DNA of 64,000 nucleotides from Magicicada septendecula. Taxonomy: Eukaryota > Arthropoda > Insecta > Hemiptera > Cicadidae. Position numbers and translations under genes: made by a program. The notes under the pieces are model-generated. The model worked only from the letters and a program-made list of their open reading frames with translations, was not told the DNA's origin and made no database searches. The DNA is taken from contig CM068367.1 in the NCBI GenBank assembly GCA_034769895.1, positions 90,048,399 through 90,112,398 on the forward strand. The letters are read 5' to 3'. Every line of letters starts with the position of its first letter. Within the stretch, counting starts at the first letter, position 1. Shown here piece by piece: positions 46,814 to 60,150 of the stretch.

Positions 46814-48870
46814 CTAAACTATTACTCCTTCTTGCTGGATAGTACCTTGGTTGGCTCCTCCGCCATTCTTATATCCGCGGTAGCTGTTTCTTTGACTGTT
46901 GTTGTACCTTCGCTGTTGTCCATCTGTGGCTCGTATGAAATTCACTCGAGGGCGAGGAAACCTATTATTAACGGGATTACCATTACTTGGACCCCCACGA
47001 TTATTATTATTATGGTACCGATCATTACCATAATTGGGGCTTCTCTGACTATTTGTGTTATTAGGGTAGGGATTGCGGTTACCCTGATAACCATTAGAGG
47101 GTCGACTCGGGTTTGGATGGTTTGGACCCGTATTATTATTATTATTATAGTAATTAGAATTGTTGACATTATCATTATTATTAAAACTGTTATTCTGCGG
47201 GTATGCCCGGCCTCCTTGGTACCCATTGTTTATGTTGTTCGTACCCTGGTTGTGGTTCTGATACGTCCTTGGTTCAGGCCCATCACTTCTTCTACGACTC
47301 TGTCGGTAGTAGTCTTCATTTTCATAGTTTTCGAGGAGTTCGGTCATTGCCTGGATGGTTTTTATTTGGCTGCCCCTCCTCGCACGAATTACTTCTTCAT
47401 CATAATGATATGACAACTTATTTATTATGCACTCCTCAGGTATGGCCGGTTCTAAATGCTTGGCCATACATACCTTTCCGAGGAAATAAGCTGTCATCGA
47501 ACTACCGACTTGTGGCTTGTAGTGGCCGTGGCATATATTGTCTCTTATCAAATTTTGAGTTGTCTCCGACCAGTACTTGGCCTTGAAAAGGCTCTTAAAT
47601 TGCTGATAATTGTCGATGTCGCTCCGGTTGGCCATCCACCAATGCTCATTCACCTCCCGAAACGACTCGTCAAGGATTTCCCTGTTCTGGACCCATCGGT
47701 TCCCTCTTGTGTTTTTCTAGGTATTCCTCTATGCGTGCCAAGAATTCCATGGGTTTCCGTTTATATTGCCGGAAATTGAGCCATTCTCTGTTTTCTGACA
47801 CGGGGAAATTATGATATCCAGATGGTCTGTTCCTTATCAATTCTATCTCCTCCTGGCTCTGACGCACCTGTCCCGTGATGTTTGTCATAGCGGCTTCCAC
47901 GCCGTCGCATCTTTCGGTTACCTGTGTCCGCACTTTATTCACTTCTTCCAAGGCACATTTCTTGTTTTCTTCCAGTTTAGTTTCCTGTTGTTCTTTGACA
48001 TGCGTAATCTCTTTATGTATTACTTCCCGGACTTCCATCACTTCGTTTTCGGTCTGACGACATCTTTCGTCTACTTCCCTGATTTGCTGGTTCACAACCA
48101 CGACTTCCTGTTCTAACTTCTTTACGATGGATTTCTTCGTCTCTGTTATCTTTTTACTTAACTCTTCTTTCACCAGCTCTATTCTCTCGTCTACCTTATT
48201 CATGCTCTCCTGGTTGACTTCCCTTAGTTCTTCTCTCAACCTTTGATTATTCTCGTCCATTTTCTCCTCCATTTTCTGATTATTTTCCTCCAACTTTTCC
48301 CTCAGTTGCTGATTGTCGCTTTCCATTTTCCTACTCGTTTCCTCCATTTTCTCTTCCAGCTTCTTACTCAAATTCTTACTGGTTTCCTCCATCCTTTTGT
48401 TGGTATTCTCTATCTTCCTTTGTTGATCGGTTGTCCTCCTTCAATTCCTCTATGTTTTTGTTTATTCCCCCCAAATCTTCCTTGGTGGACTGGTTGTTGT
48501 CATCCATCTTTTTATGCAGGTCTTCCTTTAATTCCTGATTCATTTTCTTACTGGTTTCTTCCATGCCCTTGGTAGTGGAATCCATTTTCTTCTCCATTCC
48601 TTCCATTCTCTGCCAGAACATTTCCATGAATCTGTCCAATTTACTCTCTTCTGTTACCTTGGCTTTCTCTACCTTCTTTTCCTGGAGATTGACTTCCCCT
48701 GTTTGCGTTGTTACTTCAGGTGGTTCCTCTGATGGTGCGGGTTGTTTCGTTTCCATTTGTGGTATTACTTGCACTTCCGGATCTTCAACGGGTGTTGCCT
48801 CTTTATCCCCCATGTCAACTTCTTTTTCGGCCTCTGCCGCCCTCTTTTTCGAAGTAGCTCGTCTTTGCAT
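46814..48870 (-). pseudogene. gag: Element C gag, two frameshifts and 3' truncation
   Basis: Starts MQRRATSKKRAAEAEKE (ATG 48870) and parallels A1 Gag: Pro/charged N-terminus, long coiled coil, capsid region (REWLNFRQYKRKPMEFLAR, WWMANRSDI, KYWSETTQNLIRDNI, MTAYFLGKVCMAKHLEP, RARRGSQIKTI), Asn-rich tail with RFPRPRVNFIRA. Frameshifts near 48415 and near 47690 split it into three frames. The 3' end is cut by the B2 LTR, so the closing codons before the TAG at 46816-46814 may not be original. No zinc knuckle. No pol follows. It is clearly a different family from A (LTR and primer site differ) but homologous. Confidence 0.85.
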
Positions 48871-48919
48871 TTTTCTCCTGTCTTTATTAATTAATCGCTG
48901 CCAGGCTTATCTTATCAAG

Positions 48920-48938
48920 CCCTCTAAGTTGGACGCCA
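48920..48938 (-). other. Primer binding site of element C
   Basis: Minus strand TGGCGTCCAACTTAGAGGG, three bases from the LTR start (TGTAATAAG at 48942). tRNA not identified. Confidence 0.55.
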
Positions 48939-48941
48939 CTT

Positions 48942-51662
48942 TGTAATAAGACCCTGTATGCCGGTCTTTACAAAAAAAAGATAATAGAAAAAATTTTATT
49001 TTCAAAAAAAAAAATATATATATTTTATGTTTTAATAGATGTTTGTAATTAAGAAATAATGCTGTTTTAAATGTTCTGTAAAAATTTTAAGAATCAGGAA
49101 GGTATTTATTAACTATTGAGCACTTCTGGAAGATCTGAACCAAGTCTGGAGTTAACTAGATTAACTCCAGTCAGCAATCGATTGATGATTTTCCTTGCTG
49201 GTCCAATATCTCACTGAAAAAAAAGATTTTCTTCTTCTTGAAGTCTTTTTGACTTAATAAATAACCTTAAATTAGCCTGTGAAATAATAACAGATAAATA
49301 CAATTGAAATAAATGGATTTATTAAACAATTTAATAAGTAATCGATTTTTTATCGATTGAGAACAATTATCGACTCCGTCTCAGGGAATTATCGATTTGT
49401 GCATACAGTAGAAAAATTATTATAAGTATTATAAAAAGGACAGGTTCTTTGAGCGATTAAATTAATAGTCAGAGAAGGGTAACGAGAAAGTATAACATTA
49501 ACAATTAAAGTAAATTCAATAATTATTATTTAACAATATTTAAATAATTCTGATATATAATGTTTAAGAAAGTTGAAGTCGAACCATATGTAGACTGACG
49601 TCACTTGATGTGGAAGGCCGGTCTTAGTAAATTCAAAGATGGCCGCTACTAGATATGGCGAAGTTACTGCGATGTCGTCGTGTCAAAAATTCACAGCAAA
49701 TTACCTTCATGAATGTTTGAAATGTCCCCGCACTGGTGTAATCTGTCTATTAGCCTGTTTGGTGTGTTCTGAAGAAGTGTTCCGTGTATACTTGTGTTAA
49801 TTATGTTATTTAGTATGTGTTCACACTTCTGTGGGTTAATTTGTCGTAGAAGTGGTTGTGAGTTGTAGCGTGAATTATATCAAATATATTGTTTTACTGT
49901 TTTAGATCACTCGTATAATGAAGTTAGGTGTTAGTTTTCACTATTGTCGTTAAAGTTTTGGTAGATTTAGTTAAAAAAGTGTTCATTTCATCTAACTCTC
50001 GATTCACTTATATGCATGGCTAACCGTAGTACCATTTTCTACTCGGTTGTAAAGGAACGTTTTTCTCACACAACTATTCAGCTTGATATTCAACAAAAGA
50101 CTATTTTAACTTGGTCAAAATCTGGCCCAGTTAATCTTTGAAAAAGTATTGTTAACATATTTCGATTACCCATACACATGATACAAAATTACATTATATA
50201 TGGAATTTATTTATTTTATTCACCACTTTCATGAATTATGAACCTTATCATTGGTTTAATCATCTCATTCCTTTTAAATTGATATATTACAGTCCATATC
50301 TGTAGACATTTTGTGGAAATCACCAAATTTCTTTCCTTTTTGAAAATCTAGGCTCAAACATTGATTTCCGCCTTTATACAATTTTTCTTCCATTTTAATT
50401 GTTATTAATACTATTATAATAAATTTTAATTAGTCATATTTCTCTTCCTTTCCCTAAATACATATAAATTGAACCTTTGAACTGGTTTTTTGTGTTAATT
50501 TCTGAATTTGACATTGCTCTTTAAAATTAATTAACTTATATATTTTGAAAATTTACAATATTTTAAGGTATATTTCCTTATTATCATTTTAACTCATAGG
50601 ATCATTCCCAGTAGTGGTTAACTGATTTACCTTACCTAAATCTTGCTAGTTTACAGGATTTATAAGTGAATTATACTGGTTTATATGGTTTCTGTGACTT
50701 CACCAAATGGCCTAGAGTTTAGAATTTTACATTTCTGTCTTTCTCAAATAAATTTAATCCTACCACTCCTCTGACTTTACATAGTTATTATTACATGAAA
50801 ATAAAATGGTTTATAACTAATTGTGAGGTGTAGTATTTAATTAACACTACTGTTATAAAAAAAATAATTATGAACATTATTTAGCAATCTGTACAATTGA
50901 ACATATTGCTGACATGGTTTGAACATATACCCTTAACTCCTTTTGAATTAACACAGCATACCTACTGAAACATTATTAATGGTATGTATGCTGTTATTTA
51001 GCAAACATAACTTATTTTTAACACATATAAATCTTATTTTCTAATAGTTCTTACAAATACATTGATTTTATGTCTGTGAACAAACAGTCTATTTAAACAT
51101 TTTAAACCTATGAATACTAAATTAATGCCAGTCCTTTCTGGTCTAAACCATTATTATTTATGATCCCCTTCATCAGTAAACATGACCACCCATACTCTAG
51201 TTATTAGCATTTTTTACAAATGTCTTGTAAATAAAGAGTTACATTAAAATAATAAAATACTGGAAATCTTCCATTTTATTATTTTATGATTCTGTTTATT
51301 ATTGGATATTAAAGTTGTTATATAGCATATTGTTAAGTCATAGTATCACTAACTTTAAGTTTATTGCATTTCCAAAAAACACTTACACAAATTCACTTTC
51401 ACTGGTGGTTCTGATATTTTGAGTCTCACTATCTCAGACCAGACCTTTAGTAATCATGGACTGTTAAGACTTGTTTATTTTCTTTATCACACAACAGCTT
51501 TAGTAGGTTCACTTGTTATAATACTATACAACACTTTAGGTTTCTAAATAATTACATTTTTATAGGATTTTGGTATGTTATACTTTCTTTTTAATCGTTT
51601 TTGTGGGTTTGGGGTTGATGGTAGTTAATAATAATAATAGGTTTTACAACGGTGTTTCTTTC
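48942..51662 (-). mobile_element. LTR of element C (U3 edge approximate)
   Basis: The U5 edge TGTAATAAGAC follows the primer site. The U3 edge is guessed from the long polypurine tract (element strand) that begins at 51663. At 49634-49647 the block CAAAGATGGCCGCT (element strand AGCGGCCATCTTTG) is a YY1/Pho-type site, beside TGACGTCA near 49600. It stands in the same relative position as AAATGGCCGC in LTR A, so this is the probable promoter area. No second LTR of this type is in the window, so the length is uncertain. Confidence 0.5.
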
Positions 51663-52790
51663 ATACTATTTCTTCCTCTCCTCCTGTCTTCTTTCTTGTC
51701 TTTCTTCTTAACTTCTTTCTTGTCCTTCTTCTTATCTTCTTTCTTGTCTTCATTCTTGTCCTTCTTCTTATCTTCTTTCTTGTCTTCATTCTTGTCCTTC
51801 TTCTAGTCTTCATTCTTCTGGTCTTCTTGTCTTCATTCTTCACTCTTGGGTAAACCAAGGTACTTCGTGTTACCTCGACTGATGTTTAGTTTGGAGCATC
51901 TAATTTATTTACTGACACGGACCTTGTTCTTCGCTAAAGGTTTCAGGGTATTGTTTTCTTCCTGATCACAAACTTTATTCTTCCTTCTTCTTGTCTTTGG
52001 GGTATTTTGGTGTTCACCACTCTTAAACTGATTCTCTTTCTTCTTGATATGGTGTTATTTAATTTGTTTACTGCTCCTAACTTCCTGGGTAAATTCCTGA
52101 TCTTATAATATGAGTTGCTTTTAATAATTTCTTTGATATTTAAACAGTGGTTTTTATATAATATAATGAGGATTTTTATTTTATTGTGGTTCATTCCTTT
52201 GATTTCATTAAATCTCATTCAATGTTATTTTAACATATGTGGTGTAATTAATTTTTATGATTTTATATGACTTAATAAGTAGTGGATTTTCTGTCACGCT
52301 ACAATATTTTCTAAATAGTAATTGGTTTGATTATTATTATTACTGTGTTTCTGAATAGTTACAGTCCTTAGCTCAACTATTATTTTTCTTATCTTATTTC
52401 ATTATTTTGGCTGGTTATATTTCAATGAATTATGTTGATCATTATTTTTTTTTTCTCGTTCTTTTTAATATTACATTGGTCACAATCAATCGTTTATTGA
52501 GGTTGTTCTTTTCACTTGGCAATGCGGTAGGTATTTTAGGTCATATTATTCTTCTTTTATTATTTTGCATAGGTATATTTGATGTAAAAAATTTTTTATC
52601 TTGGGGGTTTCATTATTCCTTATTCACAATATTTCTTCGTAGACATATAGTAATAATTCCGGTTTTCTTCTGTATTCTTGGGTTTGTTATTAACTCTTCT
52701 TAATACTTTCTTCATAACTATATTTTAATTCAGACTTATTTCATTTTGAATGACATGTTTTCTATTTATATAATATTGTTCAAAAAATTC
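51663..52790 (-). mobile_element. 3' non-coding region downstream of ORF F, with polypurine repeat tract
   Basis: 51663-51840 is a direct-repeat pyrimidine tract on the plus strand (CTTCTTTCTTGTCTTCATT-type units), a polypurine tract on the element strand. The rest is T-rich and non-coding. Plus-strand hydrophobic frames (52407-52703, 52746-52982) and the Lys/Arg minus frame over the tract are low-complexity artefacts. The region lies between ORF F and LTR C, so it should be the 3' end of whatever element F was. Confidence 0.45.
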
Positions 52791-52794
52791 TCTT

Positions 52795-53150
52795 TTATAA
52801 ACAAGTGTTTTCTCTTCAAAATTGGTAATAAGTTGTTCTTATTTAGATTTAGAATTTATTGGATTTATTTCAAATTCAAACTCTTTTCAGTTCCAAGTAA
52901 TTTCTCTTCAAAATTGGTAATAAGTTGTTCTTATTTTAAATTTAGAATTTATTGGATTTATTCAAATTCAAATTCTTTTTAATTCCAAGCGTTTTCTCTT
53001 CAAAATTGATAATAAGTTGTTCTTATTTTAATTTAGAATTTATTGTATTTATTTCAAATTCAAACTCTTTTCAATTCCAAGTAATTTCTCTTCAAAATTG
53101 GTAATAAGTTGTTCTTATTTTAAATTTAGAATTTATTGGATTTTGTTATT
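52795..53150 (-). repeat. Hairpin tandem repeats after ORF F
   Basis: Four units of about 91 bp (near 52811, 52902, 52989, 53083) sharing TCTCTTCAAAATTGGTAA, then AATAAG-TTGTT-CTTATT, a short inverted repeat, then TTTAGAATTTATTGGATTT. The design parallels the arrays after A pol and ORF G although the sequence differs. Confidence 0.75.
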
Positions 53151-53237
53151 AAATAATCTTTTCGTATTCTTTCCAATTGGTTGTCTGGTCAGTTTTCATC
53201 AAATCAGTCCCATTTTTCTGGTTGACTGCTTCTTCTT

Positions 53238-55004
53238 CTAACCATGGTCCATTAATTCGACTGCACCCGTTGTCCGGATTACTGCAGTGTTCATATCAAT
53301 TTTCACACTTGATAAATATCTTTCGTGTATCTGGTACCGTAACTCGGCTGATGCAAAGTCTTCATTTAAGTCAGGGTATTCAGTCATATTTAGCTCCTTT
53401 CTAATTATTAGGTATCGTATCTCCTCTACTCTAACATAATCACTGGTATATTCTACCCTTCCTTTCCCTTCGATATCTGGACTATTTACTAAATGTTTTA
53501 CGGGTATCTTCCGTATTAACGATATTATTGATTTGGTCATATACTCTTTAATCATTGATATTTTCAAATAATATTTAAATTTATTTAAATTTTTTGTGAT
53601 TGTTCTATTGTGGTTTATTTTGGTTATTTTCCTAAAGTTTCTTCTATATTCCATACCTTTACATAACTCCCTTCGTTCATTAATTGGGATGTTAAACGCA
53701 CTAATTAATCCACCTTTCCTCATCTCCATTTCTTCTTTTGTATGGACTATTTTCTTTCTCCATATTTTGCTTATTTTCTGGATATTCTCTTCTATGGTCA
53801 GATTTACTATAATACCTTCGGAAGTGCTGTCTAATGTTTTAGACATATTCTTTAAACACCTCTCCATTTCTATATTTGTCTCCTCCTTGTATTTATCCAC
53901 TTCTGGGCTAAGTGTGTTAGCATTTTCAAACTTCTCAATCTTACCCTCACTCCGCTTTAAACTTGCTTTGTTCATTTTTTCAATTCTTTCATCCATTCGC
54001 CTTAAATTTTCTTCGTTCATTTGTAGGATTTCTTCCTTCATTTGTTTTAAACCCTCATTATTCCTATCTAACCTTTCGTAAATTTGGTTTAATCTTTCGT
54101 TAGTCCTATCGAATTTTTCGTTCATTAGTTTTGAGGTTTCTTTAATTTCCTCATTTATTTTCCTAAAGTTCTCCTTGTTTTCCTCATTTGTTTTCCTAAA
54201 ATTCTCCTTGTTTTCCTCGTTTGTTTTCCTAAAATTTTCATTCATTTTCTTGAAACCACTGTCCATTGTTTCCTCCTGTTTCCTAAATTGTTCTTTTAAG
54301 TCTTCCTCCTGTTTCTTAAATTGTTCGACCATAAAATCCATTACGTCCTGACCGGTCACTTTCTTTGGTTGTCCTGACATTTTCTTCTTTTGCTTCACTT
54401 TGACTATTTCTACTTCTTTTTGCACCTTTGATTGTTCTAGCTTTTTATTATTTGGCATTCCTATAAGTTCATCTGTTTGATTATGTTCTTTCCTCCAGTT
54501 ACACATATCTTCTCTGGATAGTTCAAACATCACCCTGATCCATTCCCTTAATTCTTTGTTTTCTGTTCGTATTGGGTTTTCAGGTGGTCTTATTTCTCGT
54601 TTCCATTATTCATAGTCTTCCTGAGTATATTGTTCTGTCACCTGGGCGTGTACTACTGTTCTTTCGGTTTTCATTTGTTCTTCATTATCGTCCCATCTTT
54701 CCCAATCTTCTTCAGTCATCCTTTCCACCTTGTTATCGTTTTTTTCGTTATTCGTCCCAATAGTCTTTTCTTCATTACACCTGGCATCTAGCTCCCACAT
54801 TTCATCATAAATCTCTCTCAATGTCATTTTGTCGTCTGGTGTTCCCAATGCATTCGCACGACTCATTTGCGCTCTTTCGTGATCGGTGGCGTTCTTCTTA
54901 ATATATCCCATCTCCTTGCTGAATTTCTTAAATAGCACCGTCGTCCATTCCGCGTAACTTAATCGTCTCTCTTGCCCTTGCATTTTCGTTTCCTTTTGTA
55001 TCAT
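53238..55004 (-). CDS. ORF F: non-autonomous LTR-element protein, coiled coil plus unknown MDHG-ended domain (one in-frame TAA)
   Basis: About 588 codons in one frame with a single TAA at 54608-54606. The N-terminal part begins MIQKETKMQGQERRLSYAEW and is acidic near the stop. After the stop the same frame runs without ATG dependence into a charged section, then a coiled coil built on repeats of ENKENFRKTNEENKENFRK. The C-terminal 200 residues contain TKEEMEMRKGGLISAFNIP and end VIRTTGAVELMDHG, shared with ORF G. No RT, protease, integrase or zinc motif. It starts 85 bp after the primer site and ends before the hairpin array, so it is the only gene of the element. The TAA is probably a recent mutation. 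Function is unknown; by analogy with B it may be a Gag-derived protein working with enzymes supplied in trans. Confidence 0.6.
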
Positions 55005-55088
55005 ATCTCTTTATTGCATTTCTAGTCTCCCACAGTTGCCTGCTCTGGTTAAGTAATGTTAATATAATTATAGTTACTTAACTTAAGC

Positions 55089-55108
55089 CCTACACTAGTT
55101 GAGCGCCA
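55089..55108 (-). other. Primer binding site of element F
   Basis: Minus strand TGGCGCTCAACTAGTGTAGG, three bases from LTR F. tRNA not identified. Confidence 0.6.
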
Positions 55109-55111
55109 ATT

Positions 55112-57499
55112 TGTTATAAGACGAGCACGTGCGTCTCGTTGTGTCACGCAATGTAAGCCAATTTGTTAATAATAACGGGAATGCTTCTCTGTCTCTCCTC
55201 TCTTCGGTCGTGTTAATTTAATTCAATTTCTGAGATATTTGGAGTTGGGGAATATAGTAATTTCGTTAACTAATATTAGCTTATCTCTCTAAGTAAAATA
55301 CCAGTGTTAGTGTGCTTGTAACTTAAATAATTAGTGTTTTATTCTATAATTTCGCTCAACCCTAGTATACCTCGAAGAGAATTATGTAAATTTCTTATTT
55401 TAATGCTCTTCTCTTTGGTGTCGGAGAATTCCGCAACAAGCGCTGCAGTTCCGGGACAAAGAAACTTATAGGTTAATTCACTGTTTACGGTAACCAATTA
55501 TTATATACTTAGTCAGTTACTTTTTATTCCCAACTCATTAAATAATACCCCAAATAATAAGATTTTGCCACTATACAAGGTTTCTTTATTTATTCACTCC
55601 GTTAACATTAAATAAGATATGTTCCAATTGGCATACAAAAAGGCTATAGATTGCGTGAATCGATTATTGTTCGGTCCAATACTTTATTTTATATTCAGTT
55701 ATATAATTTGTTTTTTGTTTATAATTAACTTAATTCAGGGTGTGAAGGTTCTTGTAACTGTGGGGAAGATTAAAAATACATAGATAAGAATGCAAGATTT
55801 ACAAATTTGAAGTGTTGTGTTGTTAATATGATTTATACAATTATTATTTACCAGACTAGAACGAAGCAACTCGAGTAGGCAGTTGGTTGATAACCTCGTC
55901 GCTCAGAATGGATATGTCGTTCGAGATTCCCTTCTTCGGTTTAATAAATTGGAATTCTTGTCCTGTTCACCTCGGAAATACAGCTCCCTGGGTTTATTTA
56001 CGGCCAGACTGGTGGTCCTTCTGCAAATTCTGGATCCAAATACGTTCTTCTATCGTTTGAAGTAATTAGTGATGTTCCGTGTATTTAAAAGGTTATGAGT
56101 TCCAATGTGGTGTATGTTATTTGTTGTGACACAGTTAACTCTTTGTATTGGTTTTAATATATCGTTAATTCTTTTCTGGTATAGGACAATTCAAGTCCTT
56201 CCTTGTGGAACCCAGTTATTTATTTTTATTGTGATACTGTACTATGATCTCATTTGATTAACTTTGCTGGCATAAGTCAAGAAGATTATCATTAGAATTT
56301 TGTGGATTATAATTGTATCAAAATAATTTAGAAGATTCTAATTACATTAAACATTTCTTGGGTTTTTTAATCTCATCACGTTCAGATCATAAAAGGCAAT
56401 AATTGAAATCAACAACTTCCATACATTACTGTTGTCCTTAGCAACACATTATTTTTCTTCCTTCTCAGTATTTTGTATATCGTTATTATTTCATATATTT
56501 TTCTTCCATTCCTTATTAATCTTCTATCATATCGGAATATAACTTTACCTATAGTTTGTTTACTATTTTCTACATATATTCTGCTGGTTTTTTGATCTTA
56601 GTCTGTTTCTTTTATATTTATTACTTTTTCGATATCAAACATTATCAATCGATATCATGGCATTGTGGCATTATCATAATTTGTTTAAATTGAGGTGGTT
56701 TATTATATATCATTACTTATCAAATGTTTTTCCTAGCTCTTTGAACCGTATTCATTAATTATTATTAACTTCCGTACCTAACCTTTATGTTATGAGTGGT
56801 TATATAGTGTTATTGGCTGTTAGGCCTTTTATTGTATATGGACCTACCTTTGTTTATAACTGGTGAACAACTATAGCCCTTTTACATAAGTTCATACATA
56901 TAATCAAATCTTAACTATTAACATTTACACAAATAATTATTCTTTCCATAACTAATAACAATTTTATCTTGATCTATGGATCACATATAAGAAAATTGAG
57001 ATCCATTAACACTAACTGTTTCCCACATCCTTCTATAACAGTAATTGAATAATACATTTTGCTTCATTACTTTCCATTAACTCAACAAGTAATTTGCATA
57101 ACATAACATAAACTTTAACATAAAATTCATCATCACAAAATAATATCATTTAATTCATAATCCTTACTTACTATTGCTATAAGGTAAATTATTGTCTCGT
57201 TTTTGTTTAATTTCATTGTCATTTACTTTGACATTTTCTGTACTAGTTTCCTTCTTACAATTCTCATCAGTATAATATTTATTTACTTTTCACTGAACAT
57301 GGATTTCTTACTATTGTCTAATTTACAGGTTTGTTTATTATTGTTATTTCTACCTTGCATCCTTATTCATTTTTATATATAATTATAAATGTATTTATTA
57401 GACCTTTGTATTATCATGGGAGTTAAATATTGATTTACTTATTATTTTGTTAATATTCTATTTATGTAACATGGATGACTGCATTTCTGTTGCGTTACA
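55112..57499 (-). mobile_element. 5' LTR of element F (2,388 bp)
   Basis: Both edges are known because the solo LTR at 1842-4244 has them: plus strand TGTTATAAGACGA at 55112 and TTGCGTTACA ending at 57499. The U5 edge abuts the primer site of ORF F. The 3' side of ORF F is occupied by a different LTR (C), so F lacks a matching partner LTR in the window. Confidence 0.85.
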
Positions 57500-60116
57500 A
57501 TATATATATATATTATAACATTGCTAAACCCTGATCATATTTGATATCAATAAGTATGTAAAAAATGCTAAGAAATAATATATTTTGATAAATAAATAAT
57601 AACGAGAACGAAAGTAGTAAATATAATTAAGAGTGAAGGAGGAAGAATAGTAAGCCAAAGGTGATTATTAAATAAGAAATACAAACTAGACTGACAGACA
57701 AATGACTTTGACCCAACCCCAGAGATTGGCCAGATATTAACCAATATAAAAAAGAAATGTTAATATTATCTATGTGACAAATATAACTCATAATTAATAA
57801 AAACCCATTAAATAAAAATACACTAACCCACGAATTAGTAGTATATGTAAGTAAGAAATCTAGAAAAAGACATGAACTTATTAGATACAAATAAAATTTG
57901 TAAAGAGAGTGACATAGTGAGAAATATAATGAAAATAATTAAGTGACAAAGAGAAATAATAATAGGGTTTACCCACCAATAAACGTGTAAAATAAAAAGT
58001 GATAACAGTGAAAGTGATGTGTGAAAAAGGATATTGTAAGCAATAGTATAATTAAAAAGATAGTGATAGACAAGTAAACACTCAATGAATCAATGATGGA
58101 CCAATGAAAGATTTAAGAGTGGAATTGTAAAAAATTATATAGTTAAGGGTAATTAGAGATAGTGTTTAGATTAGAAATAGATAAAGAATACAATGTTATT
58201 CAGGGGAGAAAGCCCAGGTAAAATAAACTGTTTGTGTTAACATGGGATGTAGAAAAGTAGTAGTAAAGACTTAAGTAATTAAATATATAGTTGGTAAATA
58301 CCCTATGTTATGAGGGAAATTAAGTTAAATAAGTTTACAAGAAGTAATGATGTTTATTACTCAGAGTAGTAGCAAAGAAGGAAATTAATGTTAAAAACAA
58401 CAGTTAGGAATAACTTGTAAAGAATTGTTTGTTTCAATTATGAAGAGGATATGGCTGGAGGGAACTTACAGTCCATAGGCCTAAGTGTTATATTTTAAGT
58501 ATTAAGACACCAAAAATAATCCTGACATATGATCAGAACAAAAACAAAATCATGACAGACAACCACTAAACAAATCAATTATAACAACAGAACAAAAACT
58601 TTGTAATGAGATGAAATATAATTAGAATAATTTAAATAGAAATAATCAATGGCTACTAAGGCCTAGGAAATGTATAACTGTCAATGACAAATAATTGCAA
58701 ACTGTATAAAAACAACCAGGAGATTAAGAAATTCAAGGCAAGTAAATAGCCGAGAATAATTTATAAATCAGTTTAAAGAAAAAATATTAGAATAAGAACT
58801 TAGTTTAAAGGAGAAATGTAAATACCAAATATTAACAGATTTGTACAAACATTGATATTTCATAAAACCATACATTATGGGATACCAAATTAATCTTTGA
58901 AAGGAAATAATAACAGTGGTGATAATATTTAATATGTAGGGAAGAGGACAGAAGATTATAATCAATAAGAAGATATGCAGTTATTTTGAATAAAAATTCA
59001 AAATTTGATAACAATAGACTACTTCAGAATTAACCAATCGGGATTAATTGGTTACTATGACAACAGTCGTTTGGTGTCTAATTACCGTTAGATTTCTTTA
59101 CTCTTGATATGACGCTTTCGTTGAATAGACGCTAGTTTTAGAACGATCAAAATTGTCATTTAAAACATCAAAAATCTCAAAAGAAGTTACTAGCAAGTGA
59201 ATCCCAAGAAGGAAGACGATGACTGGAACAATATAACTAATGTCGAGGCCGAATTAACGAAAAAAGAAAATAGAATCCTACCGATTAACATGGAAAAGAT
59301 GCTCGAAGTCCCGAACCAATGCAAATTAAAGATGATTGCAGCATAATCCATTAATACCAGATCGAATAAGCTCGTCCTATCTACTGAAGTGATAAGTACC
59401 TATTAAATTACCCAAATTTCTAAATAAACTCACGTTAATTATTTCTCACTAAAGGTCGAAATCTCACTAAACTGAACATAATTACTTTCAAAGATTAAAA
59501 AGAAAACTAAGTCACTGAAATTTTATAAACTGGCAAAGATAACCTGTTGTTAATTACCAATAACTTGTAAACACTTTTACTACACTACACTAAACAAATT
59601 ATACCTACACAATATATTATTTAAGTTTAACTGATGTAAGGGTGTGTATTTTTATTGTTTTAAACATTTGTAATCCTTTTAACGTAATCTCAAGAACCTG
59701 TGACAAACGAACAATAATCTTGTGTATCATTTCCAACAGACGCCATTACTGAAAGTCTGTTAATCAGTTCAGATATCGATTTGTCAAACCCTGTAGAGTT
59801 GTCTCGTATATAACCGGAGCATTTGTAGTAAAAAGAGAAATATAATTTGTATCAAATGAACAACTAATCATTAATAGAAAAATAAATAAGTATTGAGTGT
59901 AACCACGGTGTTATAATTTCATTAGGAGGTGGACAATAATTTATGTACATTTTAGCAGACAAGTAGTGTTGACGACTAGCGATTACACAGCCCACGCAAC
60001 GAACTACTGGTCGCTACAGAGGGCCTAGGCTGGCGGAAATATTTGAATTATTCAAACCGCCTGAGCAGTGCTGGTCATACACATTTGAATTTTATTTTAA
60101 TTGTTTTAATAAAACA
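57500..60116 (+). mobile_element. LTR of family D/E, plus-strand copy (left edge approximate)
   Basis: The right edge AAAACA at 60116 is followed by ATT and a primer site. The body matches the reverse complement of LTR E at many blocks. The left edge lies somewhere between 57500 and about 57620. The first part contains a short TA run next to the end of LTR F, so up to 120 bp may be flanking DNA. A TATA-like TATATAA near 59805 could belong to its promoter. Nothing coding is seen; minus frames at 57627-57890 and 58768-59014 are chance. Confidence 0.6.
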
Positions 60117-60119
60117 ATT

Positions 60120-60140
60120 TGGCGCCACCGGGATTTTCAC
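60120..60140 (+). other. Primer binding site of element D
   Basis: Plus strand TGGCGCCACCGGGATTTTC, three bases after the LTR end, matching the primer site of LTR E except for one missing C and later changes. tRNA not identified. Confidence 0.6.
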
Positions 60141-60150
60141 ACCCCTAGTG

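Noticed and set aside
46832-47413. Plus-strand Ile/Val-rich frame over gag C (and 31322-31864 over gag A)
   Set aside because: Antisense shadow of the Asn-codon-rich Gag tail; AAT/AAC repeats give ATT/GTT on the other strand.
51661-51858. Minus-strand Lys/Arg repeat protein
   Set aside because: Translation of a polypurine direct repeat; all three frames give low-complexity charged peptides.
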